Source: an uncultured bacterium
GTDB taxonomy: Bacteria > Planctomycetota > UBA1135 > GCA-002686595
Assembly (NCBI GenBank): GCA_937905825.1
Contig: CALCXM010000185.1
Span: 1-64,000 of the forward strand
Reading direction: 5' to 3'
DNA: 64,000 nucleotides
Shown: positions 54,129-61,252 of the stretch, in pieces
How the letters are laid out: the number at the start of each line of letters is the position of its first letter
Numbering within the stretch: position 1 is the stretch's first letter
Notes under the pieces: generated by a model
The model's database searches: none
Seen by the model: the letters and a program-made list of their open reading frames with translations, nothing else
What the model was told of the DNA's origin: nothing
Made by a program: the position numbers and the translations under genes

Positions 54129-54470
54129 CTACGCTTGCTTTGCGTCGCTTGTGGACAGGCACTCAAACAGCTGTTCGACAAGATGAACGAGCGCATCGAT
54201 CTTCTTGTCCTGCATGACTTGACGCCTAACCAGCGACTCCACCAAGGGCGGCAGAATTGCCTCACGGGTGTAGTTGTTGATCATGTTGATGATCTCCGCC
54301 CGCGGAGCGTCCGGGAGCTTGTGAAAGTGATAGCTATACTTTTGCTCCAGGACATCCTGGGTGATGTGCAGACACTTTGAAGAGATGTCTTCCACGCTCG
54401 CAGGATCGTGGGAGGCACGGAAGACTTCTTTCTTGTAGTCGTGAAGGAGCTCTTTGAACTTCGCTTGCAA
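54129..54470 (-). CDS. Small helical protein of unknown function
   Basis: This 113-residue protein starts at ATG 54470 (MQAKFKELLHDYKKEVFR). It is charged and all-helical by appearance, with KLPDAPRAEIINMINNYTRE and a C-terminal coiled-coil-like part (DKKIDALVHLVEQLFECL). There is no signal peptide or known motif. It is isolated between the UAP gene and fabF, with 198- and 137-bp gaps. The intact frame and an ordinary start support it as real. Confidence 0.6.
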   Translation of the reverse strand: MQAKFKELLHDYKKEVFRASHDPASVEDISSKCLHITQDVLEQKYSYHFHKLPDAPRAEIINMINNYTREAILPPLVESLVRRQVMQDKKIDALVHLVEQLFECLSTSDAKQA

Positions 54471-54607
54471 GGCATTCTCCTAGCGATCCAAATAGATCGC
54501 GTTGGGGACCATTTGACTGCCTCCACGACGAGCGCCGCGGCCGGCAATCTCACTCTAACCCAAACACCCTAAATGTAGCTAGGAATCCTCAATAGGTTCC
54601 GCGCAGC

Positions 54608-55852
54608 TCAGGCCAGTTCGCCAATGCAGAGTGAGACGTTGTGGCCGCCGAAGCCCAGGGAGTTCGACAGGACGTTCCGTACCCGCATCTGCCTCGCGGA
54701 TCCTGGCACGTAGTCAAGATCACACTCGGGGTCCGGTGTCGTGTAGTTACGGGTCGGGTGAACCACCCCGTGGTGAATCGATAGAGTGCTCGCCACCAGT
54801 TCGACGGCCGAGGAGGCGCCCAAGCAGTGGCCGAGCATGGATTTCGTGGAAGACACAGCTAGCTTGTCCGCGTGCGCTCCGAAGGCCAAGCGGATGGCCC
54901 GGGACTCGATCGCGTCGTTGTAGGCCGTGCTGGTTCCGTGCGCGTTGACGTAGTCCACGTCCTCGGGGTTGATGCCGGCTCGCTTGAGGGCCAAACCCAT
55001 GGCGCGTGCAGGTCCGCGGCCGTCTTCCTTGGGCGCGGTGATGTGGAAAGCGTCATCCGTGGAGCCGAATCCTTTCATCTCCGCATAAATGCGTGCCCCG
55101 CGCGCTTTGGCGTGTTCGTACTCCTCGAAGATCAGGATTCCGCAGCCCTCTCCCATGACAAAACCATCACGGTCCTTGTCGAAGGGACGGCAAGCGGCGC
55201 CGGGATCGTCGTTGCGGGTGGAGAGCGCCTTGGCGGAGCAGAAGCCGGCCAAGCCGAGCGGAGTGGTGGCCGATTCCGCGCCACCGGTCACGATCAAGTC
55301 GGACTCGCCGCTGACGATGGATTGATAGGCCAAGGCGATCGCGTGGCCGGAGGAGGCACAGGCGCTCGAGGTGGTGTAGGCAGTTCCCAACAGGCCGTGG
55401 GCGATCGAAACCTGACCGCTAACCGCGTTGGACATGATGCGTGGGATGAAGTGCGGCGTCACGCGGCGTGCGCCCTTCTCCCCCATCACGAGGTGTTGTT
55501 CTTCGATGCCGGTGATTCCGCCGATCCCGGTGCCGATCACCGAACCGTAGGTCTCTCGCTGGGTTTCATCCACCTCGTGAATGTTTTCCAGGCCAGCGTC
55601 GGCGAGGGCCTCCTTCGCGGACATCAAGGCCCACATGGTGAAGGGGTCCAGCTTGCGAGTGGCCATCCGGTCGAAGTGCTCTTCCGGGTCCCAATCAACA
55701 GTGGCGGCAATTTTGGTGGTGTGGCCACTCACGTCGAATCGAGTGAGAGGCTTGACGCCGTTCTCGCCTTCGATCAGGCGACCCCAGGTGGTTTCGACAC
55801 CGATGCCCAGTGAATTAACAGTTCCGAGACCGGTGATGACTACGCGGCGCAT
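54608..55852 (-). CDS. fabF: 3-oxoacyl-ACP synthase II
   Basis: This 414-residue enzyme condenses malonyl-ACP with acyl-ACP in fatty acid elongation. The Cys-His-His triad is seen: TTSSACASSGHAIALAY (Cys165), YVNAHGTSTAYND, and STKSMLGHCLGASSAVE. N-terminal RRVVITGLGTVNSLG and C-terminal NSLGFGGHNVSL are typical. ATG 55852 was chosen over an ATG 21 bp upstream. It is the last gene of the rpmF-plsX-fabHDG-acpP-fabF cluster and is separated from acpP by 247 bp holding an 11-bp stem hairpin at 55979-56004. Confidence 0.97.
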   Translation of the reverse strand: MRRVVITGLGTVNSLGIGVETTWGRLIEGENGVKPLTRFDVSGHTTKIAATVDWDPEEHFDRMATRKLDPFTMWALMSAKEALADAGLENIHEVDETQRETYGSVIGTGIGGITGIEEQHLVMGEKGARRVTPHFIPRIMSNAVSGQVSIAHGLLGTAYTTSSACASSGHAIALAYQSIVSGESDLIVTGGAESATTPLGLAGFCSAKALSTRNDDPGAACRPFDKDRDGFVMGEGCGILIFEEYEHAKARGARIYAEMKGFGSTDDAFHITAPKEDGRGPARAMGLALKRAGINPEDVDYVNAHGTSTAYNDAIESRAIRLAFGAHADKLAVSSTKSMLGHCLGASSAVELVASTLSIHHGVVHPTRNYTTPDPECDLDYVPGSARQMRVRNVLSNSLGFGGHNVSLCIGELA

Positions 55853-56099
55853 TGAATGGTCCTTGAGATGCAAAGGGGGTGAAAGACCACAGCCTTCCCA
55901 GCGGACCCGAGGGGCTCCTTGCTGGAAAGCCGTGGGCGCCCATCAGCTCCGTCTTCCATTCCTGCAATGCGCAGCCTTGAGTGTGTTGGCATACCAACGC
56001 ACTCGCGTGCATGACGCGCCCGGAATGAGAGCACAGAGCTCCTGGGGCAAAGGGGCTAGATGAGTCGAGATCACCTCTCCCAAACCTCCAACCGGGTGT

Positions 56100-56339
56100 T
56101 TAGCCCTTGGAGGTGATGTAGTCGATCGCGTTTCCGACGGTCTGAATTTTCTCGGCGTCCTCGTCAGGAATCGAGACCTCGAACTCGTCCTCGAGTTCCA
56201 TAACGAGCTCAACAGTGTCGAGGGAGTCGGCTCCCAGGTCGTTGATGAAAGAAGTTTCGGGGGTGACCTTGTCGGCGGATGCACCCATCTGGTCGCAAAC
56301 AATACGAATCACGCGGTCGTGGATGGAAGAGTCGCTCAC
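56100..56339 (-). CDS. acpP: Acyl carrier protein
   Basis: This 79-residue acidic protein has DLGADSLDTVELVMELEDEF, with the Ser that takes the phosphopantetheine arm, and an ending DAEKIQTVGNAIDYI. It carries the growing acyl chain in fatty acid synthesis. The start is GTG 56339 (VSDSSIHDRV, matching the usual MSDIEERV). GTG 56351 would add four residues, and the frame is open further into fabG. It lies 127 bp after the fabG stop. Confidence 0.96.
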   Translation of the reverse strand: MSDSSIHDRVIRIVCDQMGASADKVTPETSFINDLGADSLDTVELVMELEDEFEVSIPDEDAEKIQTVGNAIDYITSKG

Positions 56340-56466
56340 CTTGGTACTCACTAGCTTTAGGGGTTTGGGAAACGAGTTGGCGGGGAGGGCGCATGCCGTT
56401 CCCATCAACCAATCGATGTTCCAGAAGAACTGGCCACCCGAAGTGAGCGGCCAGCTTGTGCTTTGT

Positions 56467-57225
56467 TTAGAGGGACAGTCCGCCGTCGATGACGAGGGTT
56501 TGGCCCGTGATGTAGTCTCCGCCGGGACCGACCAGGAAATCCACGGCACTGGCGATCTCCGAGGCTTGGCCGATGCGTCCCAGGGGAATGGTCTCTTGCA
56601 GCGCGGCGGAGGCGGCCTGGTCGATGGCTGCGGTCATGTCGGTCTCGATGAAGCCCGGCGCGATGGCGTTGACGCAGACTTTGCGGCCGGCCAGTTCTTT
56701 GGCGAGGGATCGCGTCATGCCGATCACGCCCGCCTTGCTGGCGGCGTAGTTCGCTTGCCCCGCGTTGCCGGTGACGCCCACCACGGAGGCGATGTTGATC
56801 ACGCGGCCGGCGCATTTCATGAGGGGCCGGGTGGCGGCTTTCAAGAAATTCCAGGTGCCCTTGAGGTTGACGTCGATCACGCGGTCGAAGTCCTCCTCGC
56901 TCATGCGCAGCATGAGTTGGTCGCGGGTCACCCCGGCGTTGTTGACCAGGATGTTCAACCCACCCATCTCCTTTTGGATCTGCTTGCACAGCTCGGCGAC
57001 GTCTTCCGTGTTCGAGACGTCCACTCCATAGGCTGCGTGACCTTCACCAAATTCGTTGCAGGCGCTGACCGTCTCCGCGCAGTTCTCCGCGCGAGTAGCG
57101 ATCACGGCGACCTTCGCTCCGCGCTGCGCCAAGCGCAAGGCGATGGCGCGCCCGATGCCACGGGAGCCGCCGGTCACGATGGCCACTTGGCCGGAGAGGA
57201 ATTGATCTGTGGAGTTCGCGCTCAA
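56467..57225 (-). CDS. fabG: 3-oxoacyl-ACP reductase
   Basis: This 252-residue short-chain dehydrogenase reduces beta-ketoacyl-ACP with NADPH. The cofactor loop is VAIVTGGSRGIGRAIALRLA, followed by ILVNNAGVTRDQLM. The catalytic Ser is in INIASVVGVTGNAG and the Tyr and Lys are in ANYAASKAGVIGMTRSLA. VNAIAPGFIETDMT and ITGQTLVIDGGLSL complete the family pattern. It lies between fabD and acpP in the fatty acid cluster. Confidence 0.97.
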   Translation of the reverse strand: MSANSTDQFLSGQVAIVTGGSRGIGRAIALRLAQRGAKVAVIATRAENCAETVSACNEFGEGHAAYGVDVSNTEDVAELCKQIQKEMGGLNILVNNAGVTRDQLMLRMSEEDFDRVIDVNLKGTWNFLKAATRPLMKCAGRVINIASVVGVTGNAGQANYAASKAGVIGMTRSLAKELAGRKVCVNAIAPGFIETDMTAAIDQAASAALQETIPLGRIGQASEIASAVDFLVGPGGDYITGQTLVIDGGLSL

Positions 57226-57368
57226 GGAATTGCGGTGGCCGGAAGGTCCGGCGAATGGATGGTCCGCCAGTCTGTGCGGCGGATTGGTTTGCGGGTGGTG
57301 AAAATACTAAGGGTTCAGAGGGCCCGGGATCAACGCAAGGGAAGAAAACGAGGGGACCCGGGGACCCG

Positions 57369-57388
57369 GGCCCCCAAAAGGGGGGGCC
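57369..57388 (-). promoter_or_regulatory. GC hairpin between fabD and fabG
   Basis: GGCCCCC-AAAAGG-GGGGGCC lies 15 bp after the fabD stop in the 178-bp fabD-fabG gap. With no T-run on the minus strand it may act as an RNA-stability or attenuation element inside the cluster rather than a full terminator. Confidence 0.4.
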
Positions 57389-57403
57389 GGCGGCAAATTT
57401 GGG

Positions 57404-58321
57404 CTAGGAGACCAGGTCGGCGGGCTTAGCAGCGCTCTGCACCGTGGGGTCCTTGTCGATCTTGCGCAGGATCCCGGCCAGAACCGTGCCAGGGCCAGGC
57501 TCGATGAATCGGTTGACTCCCAGCTCGAGGGCGTGCCGCATGGATTTTTCCCACAGGACCGGGGCGCACACCTGGCTGGCCAGTTGGCCGCGGATGATTT
57601 CTGGATCGCTGACCGGCCCGCCGTTGACGTTGCTCAGGAAGAGGGTACGCGGGGCCTTGATCTCGACGCTGCGCAGGGCCTCTTCCAGCTTCTGTGCGGC
57701 GGGGCGCATGCATTCGGAGTGGAATCCCCCGGCAACGGTCAGGCGCACAGCACGCCGGGCTCCGTGGTCCTTGGCGGCCTCTTCCACGATGTCCAGGGCG
57801 GCCAGTTCACCGGAGATGATCACCTGCCCCGGGGCGTTCAAGTTCGCGACGGCGCAGATGCCCGCGCCCGAGCCCAGCTCTGCCAGCTTGTAGGCGGACT
57901 CTTCCGAAGCCCCCATCAGCGATGTCATGGAGCTGGGGATCGCATCCGCCGCCCCCTGCATGGCCTCGCCGCGCAGGCGCACCAGGCGCAGTGCGTCTTC
58001 GAAGGTGAGCGAACCAGCGCACCACAAGGCGGTGTATTCCCCGAGGCTCAACCCCGCACAGACCGACGCTTCATGCAGCTTGAGCCCTTGGGATTCGAGC
58101 ACCCGCAGGATCGCGACGCTGGTGGTCAGGATGCCTGGCTGGGCCACATCGGTTCGATTGATTTCGTCCCCGGAACTCCAGCACTTCTCCGAAAGGGAGA
58201 ATCCCAGGATCGCGTCCGCCTCGTCAAAGGTCGCTTGGGCGACGGGGAAGGCTTCGGCCCAGTCGCGGCCCATGCCTTCGTATTGAGCCCCTTGTCCGGG
58301 GAGTAGCAGTCCTTGATTCAT
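57404..58321 (-). CDS. fabD: Malonyl-CoA:ACP transacylase
   Basis: This 305-residue enzyme moves malonyl from CoA to ACP. LLLPGQGAQYEGMGRDW is the N-terminal motif. The nucleophile Ser92 sits in AGLSLGEYTALWCAGSL (GLSLG variant of GHSLG) and LRLVRLRGEAMQGAA carries the malonate-binding Arg. His is in LTVAGGFHSECM, and VNRFIEPGPGTVLAGIL is the late motif. The start at 58321 (MNQGLLLPGQ) is clear. It lies between fabH and fabG. Confidence 0.96.
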   Translation of the reverse strand: MNQGLLLPGQGAQYEGMGRDWAEAFPVAQATFDEADAILGFSLSEKCWSSGDEINRTDVAQPGILTTSVAILRVLESQGLKLHEASVCAGLSLGEYTALWCAGSLTFEDALRLVRLRGEAMQGAADAIPSSMTSLMGASEESAYKLAELGSGAGICAVANLNAPGQVIISGELAALDIVEEAAKDHGARRAVRLTVAGGFHSECMRPAAQKLEEALRSVEIKAPRTLFLSNVNGGPVSDPEIIRGQLASQVCAPVLWEKSMRHALELGVNRFIEPGPGTVLAGILRKIDKDPTVQSAAKPADLVS

Positions 58322-58448
58322 GATGGGTTTTGGATCTTCATTTCTGCCCTTCCGAGCTTTGAAAGGGGTCTGTGTTCGTTGTGCTCGATCAACCTGGTTG
58401 ATCCGCGAGTTCGTATTCCGTGCTGCCCGTCAGGCACAGCCGGGTTGC

Positions 58449-59441
58449 TTACCAGCGAACCAGGGCGCCGCCCCAGTTGAGTCCCGCGCCAAAGGCACAC
58501 ATGACGAGCAACTTGCCGCGCTCGATGCGGTTCTCATGAATCGCTTCACTGAGTGCGATGGCGCAGCTCGCGGCGCTGGTGTTGCCGAACTTGTTGATGT
58601 TGATCATGACCTTCGAGGTCGGGATGCCGAGCTTCTCCACGGAAGCATCGATGATCCGTTGGTTCACTTGGTGGGGCACCACAAGGGAAAGGTCCTTCTC
58701 GTGCTCGTAGCCCTCGAGCATCTCCTCCACCGTGCGGGTCATGGTGGTCACGGCGAAACGGTAGACGTCACGGCCCATGACTCGAATGAAGTGCTGACGT
58801 TGATCGAGGGTTGCTTGGCTCACCGGTCGCCTGGATCCGCCGCCTTCGACGCGGATAAAATCATAGCCTTCCCCATCGGAACCCAAGCTGAGCTTGAGGA
58901 TTTCCCCGGGGCCCCCCGGTTCTTGGGCGCGCAGAACAACTGCGCCGGCGCCATCGCCGAAGAGAATGCAGGAGGTTCGATCCTCTATGTCCAGGAAGCG
59001 CGACAGGGTTTCCGCGCCGATCACGAGCACGTTCTTGCCGTGCCCGGCGGCGATGTAGGACTCCCCAACGGAGAGCGCCGTGATGAAGCCCGTGCAGGCT
59101 GCCGCCACGTCAAAGGCGGCCGCCTTGTTGGCCCCGATCGCGGCCTGAACCTGGGGAGCCACGTGGGGCAGGATCTGATCGGGGGTGATGGTGCCCACCA
59201 CGATCAGGTCCAAGTCTTGCGCCCGCACGCCAGCGTGCTCGAGGGCCATCTTGGCGGCATGAATGCAGAGGTCACTGGTGGCCTCGTTTTCCGCGGCGTA
59301 GCGCCTTTCGGAGATGCCTGTACGCTTGACGATCCACTCGTCGCTCGTATCGAGAAACTCCTCGAAATAGGAATTCGCGATCACCCGTTCGGGAACGTAG
59401 TGCCCGGCTCCCGCAATTCCGACTTGTTGGCGTTGACTCAT
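58449..59441 (-). CDS. fabH: 3-oxoacyl-ACP synthase III
   Basis: This 330-residue enzyme starts fatty acid synthesis from acyl-CoA and malonyl-ACP. The catalytic triad is Cys116 in VAAACTGFITAL, His in LVVPHQVNQRIID and Asn in NINKFGNTSAASCAIAL. SDEWIVKRTGISERRYA and CAFGAGLNWGGALVRW are standard. ATG 59441 (MSQRQQVGIAG) was chosen; the upstream frame is not conserved. It lies between plsX and fabD. Confidence 0.97.
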   Translation of the reverse strand: MSQRQQVGIAGAGHYVPERVIANSYFEEFLDTSDEWIVKRTGISERRYAAENEATSDLCIHAAKMALEHAGVRAQDLDLIVVGTITPDQILPHVAPQVQAAIGANKAAAFDVAAACTGFITALSVGESYIAAGHGKNVLVIGAETLSRFLDIEDRTSCILFGDGAGAVVLRAQEPGGPGEILKLSLGSDGEGYDFIRVEGGGSRRPVSQATLDQRQHFIRVMGRDVYRFAVTTMTRTVEEMLEGYEHEKDLSLVVPHQVNQRIIDASVEKLGIPTSKVMININKFGNTSAASCAIALSEAIHENRIERGKLLVMCAFGAGLNWGGALVRW

Positions 59442-59603
59442 GCGACCTTCATCCTTCCTGTACTTGCGTTCCTTCGATTGGGTGGCCCACGCCTTCGCGG
59501 TCTTGGAACCGTCGCCGAGCATGGGCTAAGGGGCGTCCCTATTCAAGCCCGGCAGGGGCTCATTCGTTCGCTAGATTCCGGGGAATCAGGGGTGGGACGA
59601 GGG

Positions 59604-60614
59604 TCACTCCGCCTGAGCGTTGGCCAGGCCGTCGACGATGCGCTCGTTGAGGCCAGCGTCCAAGGTGCGTGCCGCCAGGCCCAGGGCGTTGGCCACGGCT
59701 CGGGCGTCCGAGCGCCCGTGGCCGACCACCACCACGCCGCTCACGCCAAGCAGCAGGGCTCCGCCGTACTCGGCGTAGTCGATGTTGCGTTGCACGTTGG
59801 TGAGCAGCTCGCCTCCGTAGGCGGCGTTGTGGGATTTCAACTCGCCCATCACCATTCCAAGCAAGAAGCCCGCAAAGCCCTCGAGCAACTTCAAGACCAC
59901 ATTGCCAGTGAAGCCGTCGGTCACAATGACGTCCGCCTTGCCCTGGAACATGTCGTTGCCTTCCAAGTTGCCCACGAAATTCAGGGGAGCAGCGCTCAGC
60001 ATGGCGTGGGCGTCCTTCAAGAGGTCCGTGCCCTTGCTGGGTTCCTCGCCGATGTTCAAGAGCGCGATCCGGGGGTCCGCACAGGACAAGCATTCCCGGG
60101 CGTAGATGCCACCCATCATGCCGTACTGCAGCAGATGCTCGGGTTTCGGCACGATGTTCGCACCCATGTCGAGCACCGTCATCGGATGACCGCCGAGGGC
60201 GAAGGTCACCGCAATGCCAGGACGGCGGACCCCTTCGAGGGTGCCCAAACCGCGTGTGGCGGACGCGACCAAAGCGCCGGTGTTGCCCATGGAAACCACC
60301 GCACCGGCGGAACCCTTCTTTACTGCCTGAACCGCAATGGCGATCGAGGAGTCCGGCTTGCTGCGCATGGCAGCGGCCGGGGAGTCGTGCATGTCCACGA
60401 CTTGACTGGCGTGCCGAATTTCGAATCCAGGGTTGCCCCCCAGTTCTTTCAGCCCGGCTTCAATGCGCTCCTGATCACCGACCAAGAGGATGCGCTCGGG
60501 CTGCAGGGGCGCCCCCCTATCTGACGCAACGGCGCGCAGGGCACCCGCGAGAATAGCGTCGGGCGCGTTGTCGCCGCCCATGACGTCCAAGGCGATTCTC
60601 TGGAACTCAACCAT
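59604..60614 (-). CDS. plsX: Phosphate acyltransferase
   Basis: This 336-residue enzyme makes acyl-phosphate from acyl-ACP for phospholipid synthesis. Family motifs: IALDVMGGDNAPDAILAGAL near the start, GAVVSMGNTGALVASATRGL, TVLDMGANIVPKPEHL, LLNIGEEPSKGTDLLKDA, and IVTDGFTGNVVLKLLEG. ATG 60614 is unambiguous. It lies downstream of rpmF and upstream of fabH, the classic arrangement linking ribosome, lipid and fatty acid synthesis. Confidence 0.97.
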   Translation of the reverse strand: MVEFQRIALDVMGGDNAPDAILAGALRAVASDRGAPLQPERILLVGDQERIEAGLKELGGNPGFEIRHASQVVDMHDSPAAAMRSKPDSSIAIAVQAVKKGSAGAVVSMGNTGALVASATRGLGTLEGVRRPGIAVTFALGGHPMTVLDMGANIVPKPEHLLQYGMMGGIYARECLSCADPRIALLNIGEEPSKGTDLLKDAHAMLSAAPLNFVGNLEGNDMFQGKADVIVTDGFTGNVVLKLLEGFAGFLLGMVMGELKSHNAAYGGELLTNVQRNIDYAEYGGALLLGVSGVVVVGHGRSDARAVANALGLAARTLDAGLNERIVDGLANAQAE

Positions 60615-60648
60615 GTGAATGATTCGGGGAGGAAGCGGCTGCGCCCTT

Positions 60649-60690
60649 CTGGATGAAGCACCCGTAGGGCTGGATGAAGCACCGGTATAG
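60649..60690 (-). repeat. 21-bp direct repeat upstream of plsX
   Basis: CTGGATGAAGCACC-type units occur at 60649-60669 and 60670-60690, with the first 14 bases identical. They lie in the rpmF-plsX gap, 35-76 bp before the plsX ATG, and could be a regulator-binding site. They do not match the FapR site. Confidence 0.6.
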
Positions 60691-60753
60691 AAGAACCGCC
60701 AGCCGAGGGCCGACGGTGCGTCTATGAGTCAGCAGCTGGATGCCGCGTGTTGA

Positions 60754-60957
60754 CTAGATTTCTTCTTTCTGAAGGACGTCCGTGCCTTTGGCGCCGCCCT
60801 TCTCGAATCCGTAGTGGCCACAGGAGTCACACACACAGTGCTGACGCACGGCAGCGCCACAACGTGCACACTTGTTCGGAGTGTTGACGGCAATAGCCAG
60901 GTGCGAGCGCCGAATGCGCTTCTTGTGCTTGGAGATTCGGCTCTTGGGATGTGCCAT
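60754..60957 (-). CDS. rpmF: 50S ribosomal protein L32
   Basis: This 67-residue protein has the L32 start MAHPKSRISKHKKRIRRSH and a zinc ribbon made by CARCGAAVRQHCVCDSCGHYG, cited here in its parts CARC and CDSC. The Cys set means it is the zinc-binding form. It heads the lipid-synthesis cluster. The 295-bp gap to alaS (60958-61252) holds the hairpin at 61207-61238 and no gene. Confidence 0.96.
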   Translation of the reverse strand: MAHPKSRISKHKKRIRRSHLAIAVNTPNKCARCGAAVRQHCVCDSCGHYGFEKGGAKGTDVLQKEEI

Positions 60958-61206
60958 GGGTAGAGTCGCGGGAACGCCGCGCTGCGCCCCTGGTCAAAAG
61001 GGGCGTCTGATTGGTGGAAGCTGAAAGGGCTCTAGACCGCCACGGGCCCAGAGAAGGCGAAAAAGTTAGCCATTGGACAGGTCGGTGTCAACGGACCGAA
61101 AGTGGAAAAGTCCCCCTTTTCGGCCCCTGCTGCGGGATTGGGCTCTGAAGCTGGCGATCAGCACTCCGAGCCCCCCGTTCGGCAGCGAATTGCCTGGGGA
61201 TAGCTG

Positions 61207-61238
61207 GCGACCCGCTCCCGTGCGAAGGAGCGAGTCGC
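61207..61238 (-). terminator. Hairpin after alaS
   Basis: GCGACCCGCTCC (61207-61218) pairs with GGAGCGAGTCGC (61227-61238) over 12 positions, with one U-G pair on the minus strand. It lies 14 bp beyond the alaS stop. No T-run follows on the minus strand. Confidence 0.6.
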
Positions 61239-61252
61239 GCGGACATTTTGGA

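Noticed and set aside
58320..60524. A 2.2-kb open frame on the + strand opposite fabH/plsX
   Set aside because: Shadow of two certain housekeeping genes; no homology in the translated product.
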